Shown: positions 45,826 to 54,756 of the stretch, piece by piece | Position numbering within the stretch: the first letter of the stretch is position 1 | Layout of the letters: the number at the start of each line of letters is the position of its first letter | Source: an uncultured Clostridia bacterium | Lineage (GTDB): Bacteria; Bacillota; Clostridia; Christensenellales; CAG-138 | Length of the DNA: 56,000 nucleotides | Reading direction: 5' to 3' | Assembly: GCA_944336475.1 (NCBI GenBank) | Contig: CALVLD010000013.1 | Coordinates: 1 to 56,000 of the forward strand | Program-made: the position numbers and the translations under genes | Notes under the pieces: model-generated | Database searches by the model: none | Seen by the model: the letters and a program-made list of their open reading frames with translations, nothing else | Told to the model about the DNA's origin: nothing

Positions 45826-46998
45826 TCAAACTTCAAAATAAAAGAGTGGATTCAGTGCAAAACCGTTAAGACGCAGTTCAAAGTGCAGATGCGCCTCTTC
45901 CGAGCTTCCGCCGACGCCCACGGTACCTATCACCTGCCCGGTAAAGACCGTATCTCCAACGCTTACAACCGCCGATGCAAGCTGTGCATAACGAGTGGTA
46001 TAGCCGCCCTCGTGTTCTACCTCCACCAAAAGCCCATAGTCCCCACGCTCCATAACTGCAACCACCCTGCCGCTGAATGCAGCGCATACTGTCGAGTTAA
46101 GCTCGGCCGCAATGTCTATGCCGTGGTGGAACACAGAACCGTATGGGCCGAAATAGCGTATGACCTCGCCATCGAGAATGGGGGAGAGGAAGCTCATGCC
46201 CTCGACATCGATAGGCACATGCTCGCCAAAGTCATCATCGGGCTCATAGTCATCATCAAACTCACGGGTTCCGACACGGATCTCCCCATCCAGCGCCTCA
46301 CGGACAACTTCGGAGCCGAGCAGCTCGCTGCGTATCAGCACGCCGTTGTGATACGTTTCGGAGTAGCTAATATGATTTATGCCGTTACGCCCGTAAACTG
46401 TTACAATACGGGTGCCGACGGGCAGCGCCGAGTCCTCTATGTAGTTGACGCAATACGGCACAACCTCATCACCTGTGGTGACGGCAACGCTCTCAAAAAC
46501 AAGCGGAGTCTCCCGTCCGGTGAGAAGCTCAAACCCATCGTCATAGCTCGATACCGTAGCCACTGCGGAGGCGTTGGTATACTCGACGCTGTTTAGCAGC
46601 ACTGTGACTGCATCATCTGGGACATTGGCCAACTCCTCAAAATAGAGCTGAACATTTTGCATGAGCTCCATAGCCGCCTGACGGCTTGCAAGCACCAGAA
46701 CAGGATTGTCATCGACCACGATTGCCGTTTTAACATACACGGTCGGCGTAGGCGCAGGCGTAACATCGCCGTCGGGTGATGGAGAAGGTCCGGGCGTCTC
46801 ATCAGGCGGCGGAACAGAAGCGTTGGCATCGGGCGTACCCACGGCTTCGACGGTGGGTGAGGGCGCATCGGAACCGTCCCCTCTGCTCCGCAGGGGAAGC
46901 ACTACCGCCGTGATCAGTATCATAACTGCGGCAAGCCCAAGCATCACATATGTCGTATGACTGCGCACCGCAGTGCGACTGTTACGCTCACTTTCCAT
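45826..46998 (-). CDS. G5-M23 peptidase-like membrane protein
   Basis: 390 residues from ATG 46998. Membrane helix about 17-36, a Pro/Thr linker (41-88), a G5 domain (about 166-243, AVTTGDEVVPYCVNY type) and a C-terminal M23 (LytM) domain (about 272-390). The M23 zinc ligands are kept: H291 and D295 in HHGID, and H372 in the final HLHFE. The motif that usually has a catalytic His reads YAQL (Q339), so activity may be lost. Neighbours murA and trk suggest an envelope role; sporulation SpoIIQ-like proteins are also M23-related. The predicted start lies only 7 bases after a -10 box, so the mRNA may be leaderless, and no Shine-Dalgarno is seen. Confidence 0.85.
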   Translation of the reverse strand: MESERNSRTAVRSHTTYVMLGLAAVMILITAVVLPLRSRGDGSDAPSPTVEAVGTPDANASVPPPDETPGPSPSPDGDVTPAPTPTVYVKTAIVVDDNPVLVLASRQAAMELMQNVQLYFEELANVPDDAVTVLLNSVEYTNASAVATVSSYDDGFELLTGRETPLVFESVAVTTGDEVVPYCVNYIEDSALPVGTRIVTVYGRNGINHISYSETYHNGVLIRSELLGSEVVREALDGEIRVGTREFDDDYEPDDDFGEHVPIDVEGMSFLSPILDGEVIRYFGPYGSVFHHGIDIAAELNSTVCAAFSGRVVAVMERGDYGLLVEVEHEGGYTTRYAQLASAVVSVGDTVFTGQVIGTVGVGGSSEEAHLHFELRLNGFALNPLFYFEV

Positions 46999-47005
46999 GC
47001 AAATA

Positions 47006-47033
47006 ATTATACAGAAAATTTCAAGAATTGCAA
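47006..47033 (-). promoter_or_regulatory. Promoter of the G5-M23-murA unit
   Basis: On the minus strand: -35 TTGCAA (47028-47033), a 16-base spacer and -10 TATAAT (47006-47011). Seven bases separate the -10 from the ATG (46998). Confidence 0.78.
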
Positions 47034-47050
47034 GAGTCATATGTTCCATA

Positions 47051-47080
47051 TAAAATGGGAAGCCCCAAATGGGACTCCCA
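47051..47080 (-). terminator. Probable terminator after trkH
   Basis: On the minus strand, TGGGAGTCCCATTTGGGG folds with CTTCCCA (imperfect, 7-8 bp) and is followed by TTTTA. Confidence 0.55.
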
Positions 47081-47094
47081 AAGCGGCGTCAAGC

Positions 47095-48549
47095 TTATAT
47101 CCGCTTCCACAGGCCGGGGGAGAAAAGCATTATTATGGGGAATATTTCCAACCTGCCCAGCAGCATATCCAGCGACAGCACTAATTTGCTCAATGCGGAG
47201 AGGGAGGAGAAATTCTCCATCGGCCCAACCGCATTCAAGCCGGGGCCTACATTGTTAAGACACGATATCACCGCAGAGACGGTGGTCGTCGTATCAAAAT
47301 TGTCAAGGCTCACTATGAGCATCGAGACGGCCGCAACGCCTATGTAGCACACGAGAAACGAGTATACGCTGTGCATCACGCCGTCCTCAACACGCTGACC
47401 GTTCATCCGCATCACCTTTACACTGTTGGGATGCAGCAGCCGCTGCAAAGTGCCCCTTATTGACTTACCCAACATCAGTACACGCACGACCTTCATGCCG
47501 CCGCCGGTCGAGCCTGCGGAGGCACCGACTATCATAAGCCCCAAAAGCATCATTCGAGAGAACTCGGGCCACAGGTTGAAATCGGTGGATGAGTATCCCG
47601 TGGTGGTCATTATGGTGGAGACCTGGAAGAACCCGTGCCGAAATGCGGTGGCGAAGTTATTGTCGAAAAGAGGCATTATGTTCAGGGAAATGAGGAGCGA
47701 CGAGCCGAGCATTATGCCCAGATACAGGCGAAGCTCCTCATCCTTCCACACATCCTTAAAATTGCCGCACAGTATTCGATAATAGATCGTGAAATTTACA
47801 CCGAAAAGCATCATAAACACGCCGATGACGATGTCAAAATAGGGGTTGTTGTAGTGACCTACGGAGAGGTTCATGTTTGAGAAGCCGCCCGTACCGGCGG
47901 AGCCAAAGCTGTGTATCAGGCTGTCAAAAAGGCTCATGCCGCCTGCGCAGAGCATTATGACCTCCGTTACCGTCAGCACGAGGTATATGGCATACAGTAT
48001 CCGTGCGGTGAAGCGCAGCTTGGGCACGAGCTTTCCCACCTGAGGGCCGGGACTTTCCGCACGCATTATGTGGAGGCTGTCGCCAGAGCCCTTGCTTTGG
48101 GGAACTATTGCAAGCATGAATACCAGCACGCCCATGCCGCCTATCCAGTGGGTAAAGCTGCGCCAGAACAGCAGTGAGTATGGAAGCGCCTCAACATCGG
48201 TGAGTATGGTAGAGCCGGTGGTGGTGAAACCCGATATAGTCTCAAACAGAGCGTCTACGAATGAGGGTATGTATCCCGATATTATAAAAGGCAGACACCC
48301 GAATATCGAGAGCGCTATCCAACCGAGTGTAACAATTACGAAGCTCTCCTTTGCATGGATGCTTCGGTCGTGCGGCTTTGCAAAAAGCAGGCATTGCCCT
48401 GCGACAAGCGTCACGACAAATGCAATGAGAAAGGCATATGCGGAGGAGGTTTCGCGCCGAAATACCGCAATGCCTATCGACGGAAGAAACAAAAGCGCCT
48501 CTATGCGGAGGATATGTCCTATGTAGTGGAATATTGCCCGAATGTTCAT
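47095..48549 (-). CDS. trkH: Potassium uptake protein TrkH family
   Basis: A 484-residue membrane protein of the KtrB/TrkH channel fold: four M1-P-M2 repeats with filter-like segments TISGFTTTGST and SFGSAGTGGFSNMN, and later GASAGSTGGGMK. It moves K+ with the TrkA gate. It starts 3 bases after trkA, so the two are cotranscribed and coupled. Confidence 0.95.
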   Translation of the reverse strand: MNIRAIFHYIGHILRIEALLFLPSIGIAVFRRETSSAYAFLIAFVVTLVAGQCLLFAKPHDRSIHAKESFVIVTLGWIALSIFGCLPFIISGYIPSFVDALFETISGFTTTGSTILTDVEALPYSLLFWRSFTHWIGGMGVLVFMLAIVPQSKGSGDSLHIMRAESPGPQVGKLVPKLRFTARILYAIYLVLTVTEVIMLCAGGMSLFDSLIHSFGSAGTGGFSNMNLSVGHYNNPYFDIVIGVFMMLFGVNFTIYYRILCGNFKDVWKDEELRLYLGIMLGSSLLISLNIMPLFDNNFATAFRHGFFQVSTIMTTTGYSSTDFNLWPEFSRMMLLGLMIVGASAGSTGGGMKVVRVLMLGKSIRGTLQRLLHPNSVKVMRMNGQRVEDGVMHSVYSFLVCYIGVAAVSMLIVSLDNFDTTTTVSAVISCLNNVGPGLNAVGPMENFSSLSALSKLVLSLDMLLGRLEIFPIIMLFSPGLWKRI

Positions 48550-48552
48550 AGC

Positions 48553-49917
48553 CTAACCAACGGCAAATATGTCGTTCAGTTCGTATATGACATCGCCTGC
48601 TTTTGTAACGATCACGACGGTATCATCCTCAAGCATGAAGTCATCGCCATTGGGGATGATTATCTTCCCGTGACGGGTGATGCAGGCGATGAGCAGATCC
48701 TTTTTTGTGGGGAGCTTGCTCAGCGGCTCGCCTAGATGCCGAACATCCGAGCTCACATGAAACTCCAAAGCTTCAGCTCTGCCCTCCATAATGCTGTGCA
48801 GGGTGAGCATGCTGCCTCCGGAGCTCTTGTCCAGGGCACGAACGAATCTCAATATTTCGTTTATTGCAAGGTATTTTGGAGAAATTATGCTTATACTTCC
48901 CTTGCCTTGAAGCAGGGGAAGCAGCGCTGCACGGTCAACGGAGGCGACGGCCTTCTTTGCGCCCATGCGCTCCGCCAATAGGGACAGCACGATATTATCC
49001 TCCTCATAGTCGGTGAGGGCAATGAACGCGTCTGCCTGCCCGATGCTCTCGGAGCGGAGAAGATCTTCATCCTTATAATCACAGCACAGCACAATGGCCT
49101 TGGGCAGCGCCTCGGAGAGATGCAGGCATCGCTCACGATTGTGGGAGAGTATCTTTACGTTTATGCGGCTCTCTATAAGCTCTGCGGCAAGCAGCTCGGC
49201 GGTGAGCGAGCCGCCGCATATCACCACGTTTTTGACCCTGTGCGAGGTTATGCTGAGGTTTCGAATGAGCTGCGCCAGATCCCTTGTTGCGGCGGTGACG
49301 GAAATCTTATCGCCCTTTTTCAGGACGAAGCTGCCTCGGGGAATTATGACCTCGCCGTCACGATCGACACAGCAAACGAGCAGCTTGACCTTTGCGATCT
49401 CATACAGATTGAACAGAGCGATGCCATCGAGCGCACCGCCCTCCTCGACCGAGAGCTCAACGAGCTCAACACGTCCCCTTGCAAAGGAGTCGAGCTTCAA
49501 AAATGACGGAAACTGTAAAACACGGAATATGGCGTGAGCGGAGGATCTGTCGGGCGAAACCGTCATTGAGAGCCCCAGATCGTCCTTTAAAAATCGCATC
49601 TGTTCAGTATAGGCGGGGTTTCTGACTCGGGCGACGGTCTGTTTGCAGCCGAGCTTCCTTGCAAGTATGCAGCACAGGAGGTTTATCTCGTCCGCAGATG
49701 TTGCGGCAATGAAAAGCTCGGCGTCGCCGACGCTTGCCTCGCGCTGCGTTTCCAGCGAAGCGCCGTTGCCGAGCACGGTCATTATGTCAAGCTGCTCCTG
49801 GCTGCGCTCAAGTATGCTCTCGTTGTTATCTATTACCGTTACATCGTGCCCCTCTTTTGAGAGCTGTACGGCAAGCGCATAGCCAACCTTGCCGTTTCCC
49901 GCAATAACGATCCTCAT
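48553..49917 (-). CDS. trkA: Trk potassium channel regulator TrkA
   Basis: A 454-residue cytosolic gate with two RCK domains. The first Rossmann motif is GNGKVGYALAVQL (about 7-19), binding NAD(H) or nucleotides. The second (ICGGSLTAELLAAEL, about 230) has a weaker glycine pattern. Each is followed by a TrkA-C domain. The ATG at 49917 follows GGAGGGG by 4 bases; a longer frame to 49938 is rejected. Confidence 0.95.
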   Translation of the reverse strand: MRIVIAGNGKVGYALAVQLSKEGHDVTVIDNNESILERSQEQLDIMTVLGNGASLETQREASVGDAELFIAATSADEINLLCCILARKLGCKQTVARVRNPAYTEQMRFLKDDLGLSMTVSPDRSSAHAIFRVLQFPSFLKLDSFARGRVELVELSVEEGGALDGIALFNLYEIAKVKLLVCCVDRDGEVIIPRGSFVLKKGDKISVTAATRDLAQLIRNLSITSHRVKNVVICGGSLTAELLAAELIESRINVKILSHNRERCLHLSEALPKAIVLCCDYKDEDLLRSESIGQADAFIALTDYEEDNIVLSLLAERMGAKKAVASVDRAALLPLLQGKGSISIISPKYLAINEILRFVRALDKSSGGSMLTLHSIMEGRAEALEFHVSSDVRHLGEPLSKLPTKKDLLIACITRHGKIIIPNGDDFMLEDDTVVIVTKAGDVIYELNDIFAVG

Positions 49918-49946
49918 GTTCCCCTCCTGGTCGCACATACGACGCC

Positions 49947-49975
49947 ATTATAATCCAAACGCAGACAGGATACAA
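49947..49975 (-). promoter_or_regulatory. Promoter of trkA-trkH
   Basis: On the minus strand: -35 TTGTAT (49970-49975), a 17-base spacer and -10 TATAAT (49947-49952). Confidence 0.8.
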
Positions 49976-49996
49976 GACTGTATTACAACGATCCGA

Positions 49997-50019
49997 TAAA
50001 ATCGCAGGGGGCCTCCTGC
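49997..50019 (-). terminator. Possible terminator of the HTH-membrane gene
   Basis: On the minus strand GCAGGAGG/CCCCCTGC forms an imperfect stem followed by GATTTTA. It is weak, but lies just beyond the gene end. Confidence 0.5.
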
Positions 50020-50042
50020 CGGTGATGCGCAATGGGGCTGAT

Positions 50043-50747
50043 TTACCGGGTGTCCTCCGAATCGCACTTTGCTTTCCCGGCACGCTTTCTTACAAGGCGT
50101 GACCACATAAGTATTATCGCTTGCGCAGGCACCCCGATCAGGAACAGTATCCACAATCTATCGTTCATCAGCGTCAGGTATATGGAAAGCAGCGTTGTCC
50201 ACACGATGAAGGATATGAGTATGTAATTAAACCTGTTTTTGCCCCAGATGGAGTTGAGCACCAGTATGACGATCCCCGAAACGGGCAAAGCGTATATGAG
50301 GACAAGCCAGCTGAAGCGAGAACCCGGAACGGCGATGTAGACTGCGACCAGCGCCACTACAGCAAGTAGCCAGACAAGCATGGCGGACATCAGAGTGATT
50401 ATCAGATGGGACGAATCATAGCCCAAAAGGGTGGCTAAGTTGGAAAGATAAGCCTGCGTCTGTTGGCGCACACTGGGGTGGGATGGCTGCACACCATCCT
50501 GCAACGCATCCGCAGCACTCTCGGAAACGGGCTTTGTATGATCGATAAGGAGGTAGTCCACTGTGACCCCGAACAGCTTTGCTATCCTGTCCAGGACCGA
50601 GACATCGGGCGTGGATTCGCCCCTCTCCCACTTTGAGACGGCCTTGTCCGTATAGCTCAGCTTGTCGGCAAGCTCCTGCTGGGTCATGCCAGCCTGAAGC
50701 CTGAGCCTTGAAATATTGACCGCTATAATTTTCTTTAATTCATCCAT
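50043..50747 (-). CDS. XRE-type regulator with four membrane helices
   Basis: A 234-residue protein. The N-terminal HTH (MTQQELADKLSYTDKAVSKWERGESTPDVS, about 20-49, located by TQQELADKL and SKWERG) is followed by a short linker and four membrane helices (about 114-139, 145-168, 173-194, 197-218). GGAGAG lies 6 bases upstream. Membrane-bound HTH proteins of this kind often sense envelope or stress signals. It is divergent from an SGNH hydrolase, with palindromes in the shared region; the target is unknown. Confidence 0.85.
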   Translation of the reverse strand: MDELKKIIAVNISRLRLQAGMTQQELADKLSYTDKAVSKWERGESTPDVSVLDRIAKLFGVTVDYLLIDHTKPVSESAADALQDGVQPSHPSVRQQTQAYLSNLATLLGYDSSHLIITLMSAMLVWLLAVVALVAVYIAVPGSRFSWLVLIYALPVSGIVILVLNSIWGKNRFNYILISFIVWTTLLSIYLTLMNDRLWILFLIGVPAQAIILMWSRLVRKRAGKAKCDSEDTR

Positions 50748-50779
50748 TTTCTACTCTCCGTTTACCCAATTCTATTAGC

Positions 50780-50797
50780 GGTAGAGCCACCTCTACC
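50780..50797. promoter_or_regulatory. Palindrome in the 5' UTR of the HTH-membrane gene
   Basis: GGTAGAG (50780-50786) and CTCTACC (50791-50797), perfect 7-bp arms with a 4-base centre, lie at the predicted start of transcription. It is probably an operator or an mRNA hairpin. Confidence 0.55.
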
Positions 50798-50801
50798 AGA
50801 C

Positions 50802-50830
50802 ATTATAACTTGTTTACCGTCTGTTGGCAA
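50802..50830 (-). promoter_or_regulatory. Promoter of the HTH-membrane gene
   Basis: On the minus strand: -35 TTGCCA (50825-50830), a 17-base spacer and -10 TATAAT (50802-50807). Confidence 0.78.
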
Positions 50831-50833
50831 CAG
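50821..50833. promoter_or_regulatory. Palindrome over the -35 box, divergent region
   Basis: CTGTTG-G-CAACAG, 6-bp perfect arms, overlaps the -35 of the HTH gene. GTTTAC occurs at 50760, 50812 and 50837 around it. It may control the divergent SGNH gene as well, whose -10 may be TACAAT at 50860-50865 with a weak -35. Confidence 0.5.
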
Positions 50834-50898
50834 TAGGTTTACTTTTTTTTGCCACTGTGTACAATCTAAACGAAGTCTATGTAAGGAGGCTGCTTTGG

Positions 50899-51567
50899 AT
50901 GAGCAACAGGCTTGTGCTGCTCGGTGATTCCATACTCAAAGGCGTCATGTTCAACGCCGAGCGCAACCGCTATACCATGTACGATGACACCGCTTTCATT
51001 GAAAAGGCGTCGGGGCGTGGTATGGAGGTTGTCAAGCACTGCCGCATGGGAGCAACCGTAGACTATGGCATTGACGCACTCGGCATGATTAGAGAGGGTG
51101 ATACCGTCATGATAGAGCTCGGCGGCAACGACAGCAATTATGACTGGCAGAAGGTTGCGGCCGATCCTGATGCAGAACATTTGCCTAATACTGAGCCCGG
51201 AAAATTCAGGCGCATGTATGTGCGCATGATCGACAGCATACGCAGCATTGGCGCAGAGCCCGTGGTCGTGAATCTCACGCCCATAGATTCAGAGAGCTTC
51301 TTCAACTGGATATCAGTCAGGGCAGATGGCGCAAGCGTGCTAAAATGGCTCGGGGACAAGAACATGCTATACCGTTGGCATGAATACTACAACGGCATGG
51401 TCGAGGATGCTGCCCGTGTATGCGGCGCAAGGCTTATAGATCTGCGTGACGAGCTCCTCAAAACAAGAACCTTCCACACGCTTCTTTCCGAGGATGGGCT
51501 TCATCCTAACGAAAGAGGGCACAATCTTATAAGGAATGTGTTGCTCTCGGCGACCTGCTCCGACTAA
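50899..51567 (+). CDS. SGNH/GDSL-type hydrolase
   Basis: A 222-residue cytoplasmic esterase-like protein. Block I LLGDSILKG (Ser of the GDS motif), block III ELGGNDSNYDW, block V DGLHPNERGH (Asp/His of the triad) are all present. ATG 50899 follows AAGGAGG by 9 bases; an upstream extension to 50824 contains the probable promoter. No signal peptide. The substrate is unknown, with sugar esters or lipids typical of the family. Confidence 0.9.
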   Translation: MSNRLVLLGDSILKGVMFNAERNRYTMYDDTAFIEKASGRGMEVVKHCRMGATVDYGIDALGMIREGDTVMIELGGNDSNYDWQKVAADPDAEHLPNTEPGKFRRMYVRMIDSIRSIGAEPVVVNLTPIDSESFFNWISVRADGASVLKWLGDKNMLYRWHEYYNGMVEDAARVCGARLIDLRDELLKTRTFHTLLSEDGLHPNERGHNLIRNVLLSATCSD

Positions 51568-51679
51568 GGTGTACAAATTGCGCTAACCCATATGGACGTG
51601 TTTGCAGCATAAAAAGCGCCGCCGTCCCCCCATAGCGTTTATAACATATCAAAAATTATCCAATGAAAGGCATCATGAG

Positions 51680-52558
51680 ATGAAGGGCTTTATCATCACA
51701 ACAGACTCAAGCTGTGACTTGCCGCTTGAGACGCTGCAGAACGACGATGTCCGTGTGGTACCGTTATCGTTTACGCTTGACGACGCCGAGTACGAGGACT
51801 ATCCCGATGAGCGTCAGATGTCCCGGAAGCGTTTCTATGAGCTCGTGTGCAATGGCGCCGAGGCAAAAACATCCGCTATCAACAGCTCCAGGTTCGAAGA
51901 ATTTTTCCGCAGCCTTCTGCCGGAAGGCAGGGATGTCATATATCTGGGCATGTCCTCAGGTATAAGCTGCACCGTCAACAATGCAATGATAGCCGCCGAT
52001 GCAGTTCGCGCCGAGTATGAGGCTGCAGGGCTAAGGCTTGTGGTGTGCGACACGCTCAGCGGAGGCTGCGGCCTTGGCATACTGGTCTGCATAGCAGCGG
52101 AGTTAAGGTCAAATGGTGCGAACGTGATGGAGGCATATCGCAGGATGGAGGACGTAAAGCTGAGTATCGCCCATTGGTTTATCGTAGACAACCTTATGCA
52201 TCTGGTTCGAGGCGGCAGGCTGAATGCAGGCGCGGCGGCCATCGGCACCGTTCTGAAGCTGAAGCCAATAATCCACTGCAACTATGATGGCAAAATAGAG
52301 TCCGTATCAAAAGCTCCCGGCCGAAATATGGCATTTCGCAAGCTTGTAGACAGGGTCATAAAGGACGCCTTAGAGCCGGAGAAGCAGACGATATTCGTTA
52401 GCGGAGCGGATTGTCCGGAGGATGTGCAGACGGTGGCAGATATGCTGAAAAAAGAGCTGAACGTCAAGGATGTGGTGACAAGCGCCATTGGGCCGGTTCT
52501 CGGCGCGCACTGCGGTGCAGGCACGGTAGCCGTATTCTATATAGGAAAGGAAAGATGA
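51680..52558 (+). CDS. DegV family protein
   Basis: A 292-residue fatty-acid-binding protein. Family marks: IITTDSSCDLPLE at the start, TSAINSSRFEEFF and DNLMHLVRGGRLNAGAA. ATG 51680 has AAAGG about 10 bases upstream. DegV (FakB-type) proteins present fatty acids to a kinase in other Firmicutes; no fakA is visible here. It is convergent with the sugar isomerase-like gene, with 3 bases between the stops. Confidence 0.9.
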   Translation: MKGFIITTDSSCDLPLETLQNDDVRVVPLSFTLDDAEYEDYPDERQMSRKRFYELVCNGAEAKTSAINSSRFEEFFRSLLPEGRDVIYLGMSSGISCTVNNAMIAADAVRAEYEAAGLRLVVCDTLSGGCGLGILVCIAAELRSNGANVMEAYRRMEDVKLSIAHWFIVDNLMHLVRGGRLNAGAAAIGTVLKLKPIIHCNYDGKIESVSKAPGRNMAFRKLVDRVIKDALEPEKQTIFVSGADCPEDVQTVADMLKKELNVKDVVTSAIGPVLGAHCGAGTVAVFYIGKER

Positions 52559-52561
52559 GCT

Positions 52562-53377
52562 TCAGCGACAGAGACCGGCACGCACACGCTCTATGGAGCG
52601 GTTGAGGCGTCCAACGTCGATGCTCCCGTCAATACGAACGGAGGAGGATTCTACGGTCGCAAAACCGCTGTAATCCTTCTTTTTTATGTGAGCAAAGAAC
52701 GATTCAAAATCAACATGCCCCTCACCTATGTGGAGCACACGCAGATTTGAAAAATCTCGGACGCCTCCGCCATAGTCGTTCACATGCAAATGCCTGACAT
52801 GACCCTCCCATAACCGCTTGCACGCAAGCGTGTCGGAAAGCTCGCCATGGAACTCCGCCATCTTGGTGTCTATGGTAAAGAGCATATCGGGGAATTTGTT
52901 CAAAAGCTCATTTAAGCGAAGCAGGGGAGAGCTCTTGCCGCAGACAACGTTCTCGATCGTTAGGGTCAGCCCATGAGCGGCTGCGGTCTCCGCAAGCTCT
53001 GCATACATATCCATATTGAAATCAAAGTTATTGTCCGAAGGCTCACCGCCCCATAGATGAAGCACCATGAGCCGACTTCCGATCTTGCCTGCCATCATGC
53101 AGTTCAGCTTAAACCGGCGCCGAACCTCGTCAATATCGCCCGGGGCATTGCGGCTTATCAGCTCGCCTATCTGTTTGTCGGCATGAATCACCGGGAAGCA
53201 TAGGCCGCTCGTGCTCATTGCGGTAGCGATAGTGTCTATTTCAGAGTACCAGCCGGGGTACATCATGAACTCAAACCCGTTGCACTCAATGGCAGGAGCA
53301 AGCATTGGCAGCAACAGTGGATTACGACCATTGTATCGAGTTATTATTGCTCCGGTGGAGCAGAGCACACGAATCAA
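52562..53377 (-). CDS. Sugar phosphate isomerase/epimerase family (AP endonuclease 2 fold)
   Basis: A 271-residue TIM-barrel protein. Likely metal ligands: Glu in LTIENVVCG, Asp in FTIDTKMAEFHG, His in HLHVNDYGGG and Glu in ATVESSSV. The fold is shared by xylose isomerase-like enzymes and endonuclease IV; the former is likelier from the wider sequence. It is 24 bases downstream of the DUF819 membrane gene, possibly cotranscribed. Confidence 0.84.
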   Translation of the reverse strand: MIRVLCSTGAIITRYNGRNPLLLPMLAPAIECNGFEFMMYPGWYSEIDTIATAMSTSGLCFPVIHADKQIGELISRNAPGDIDEVRRRFKLNCMMAGKIGSRLMVLHLWGGEPSDNNFDFNMDMYAELAETAAAHGLTLTIENVVCGKSSPLLRLNELLNKFPDMLFTIDTKMAEFHGELSDTLACKRLWEGHVRHLHVNDYGGGVRDFSNLRVLHIGEGHVDFESFFAHIKKKDYSGFATVESSSVRIDGSIDVGRLNRSIERVRAGLCR

Positions 53378-53401
53378 ATCAAACCTCCGGATAAAATGAA
53401 G

Positions 53402-54583
53402 CTATATACCGAGAAGGAGCATCCCAACGCCAATGCCGAGGTAATTGCCAATGGCATAGCCCAGTATGCCGCATAATATGCCCGGCAGTATCACCTCGTC
53501 ATTCTTCAGCGCACGGGCAACGGGAATTATGAAAGCAGGCCCGAAAACGCCCGCAACGGAGGTTATCATAAGCGTATCCCTGTCTATGCGGCAGAGCTTG
53601 GCAAGTATTATGTGAATTATAACGGTAGCAGCCTCAATGAACAGTACGACCGCAAGCACAAGGATAACCTCTCGCATTCGGCTGATGTCAAAGCAGAGCC
53701 CCATACCTATCGAGAACATGAGTATGAGGTACTGCCCCGCATCATATGAACCGGGGAGGCTTCGCACACCCTTGAAGAAGCTAAACCCAACGCCAAGCGT
53801 GGTGACAAGGAGCATTATGACAGCAGTATAGCGATCTATGTTTGAAAATAAGCCCGCACCCTCCTCGACGGGGAGGAGCAGAGCGGTGCCGATTGAAATC
53901 AGTACGCATATCACTGCCAGCCCAAGTGCCTTAAGAATGCCGGTAAAGTACACACGGCCCTTCTGATGACCGCTTACCTCCTGCGTAAACTCACCTGCCG
54001 CACCATTAAGCGTTGTTTGGGGTGATCTGTAAGGCAGCAGCAGCTTTCCAAGAAGTTGAGGGAGAACGGAGATCAGGAGAAGAAAGTAAGCTCCGCCGCA
54101 TACGATGTCTGCTGTCTGAACCATCATTATAGTCTCGCCTGAGCCGAGCGCCTTCCCGATCGCCAGAGTGTTAGGAGTACCGCCGGTATACATGCCGACG
54201 AGCATTGCAGATATGTCGGCTGCAGTACGTCTATCCGGGAAAACGTCCATAAATATGAAGAAGCCTGATATGCATGCAACCAAAACGGCAACGGTGCCCA
54301 GGGAAAAAGAGATCAGCATGGGCCTCGTCAATCGCTTGAGTGCGCCCAAATTTGCAGAGAACAGTATAAGCGGTATCGCAAGCATAACAAATACGGAATA
54401 AAGCATCGTCACAAGAGACATATCGGCATTGACAGCAGAGAAGAAAAAGCTCAGAGCAAGGCCGACGGCGTAGCATAGAAACACGCTCCCGAGATAGTTC
54501 AGGACAGCAACACGCTTACACAACGCCTTGATAGCCCACGGGCCAAAGAGTATGATGCCAACCGCCAATATCGCCCAAACCAT
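53402..54583 (-). CDS. DUF819-like membrane protein
   Basis: A 393-residue protein with about 10-11 membrane helices. Signature stretches: MYTGGTPNTLAIGKAL and AGVFGPAFIIPVARAL, typical of the DUF819/YjcL family of unknown role. GGGGG precedes the start. No transport substrate can be inferred. Confidence 0.82.
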   Translation of the reverse strand: MVWAILAVGIILFGPWAIKALCKRVAVLNYLGSVFLCYAVGLALSFFFSAVNADMSLVTMLYSVFVMLAIPLILFSANLGALKRLTRPMLISFSLGTVAVLVACISGFFIFMDVFPDRRTAADISAMLVGMYTGGTPNTLAIGKALGSGETIMMVQTADIVCGGAYFLLLISVLPQLLGKLLLPYRSPQTTLNGAAGEFTQEVSGHQKGRVYFTGILKALGLAVICVLISIGTALLLPVEEGAGLFSNIDRYTAVIMLLVTTLGVGFSFFKGVRSLPGSYDAGQYLILMFSIGMGLCFDISRMREVILVLAVVLFIEAATVIIHIILAKLCRIDRDTLMITSVAGVFGPAFIIPVARALKNDEVILPGILCGILGYAIGNYLGIGVGMLLLGI

Positions 54584-54618
54584 GAAGTCCCCCGGTTATT
54601 TCAATTATCTGCGATCAG

Positions 54619-54647
54619 ATTATAACACGACATGAACGATTTGTTAA
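54619..54647 (-). promoter_or_regulatory. Promoter of the DUF819/isomerase unit
   Basis: On the minus strand: -35 TTAACA (54642-54647), a 17-base spacer and -10 TATAAT (54619-54624), extended TGT. Confidence 0.78.
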
Positions 54648-54720
54648 GATGCGTGCTGAAATTACAGGGATACCGGCATAAATTGAAAGACGTCGGGAGA
54701 CAGATGTAAAAGCAGACGTA

Positions 54721-54752
54721 AGAAAAGAGCCAATCTCATCTGAAATTGGCTC
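54721..54752 (-). terminator. Terminator after tRNA-Asn
   Basis: On the minus strand AGCCAAT pairs with ATTGGCT (54728-54734 with 54745-54751), then CTTTTCTT. Confidence 0.8.
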
Positions 54753-54756
54753 AACG

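Noticed and set aside
49918..50042. c-di-AMP (ydaO) riboswitch before trkA
   Set aside because: The leader after the promoter is only about 25 bases, too short for the riboswitch.
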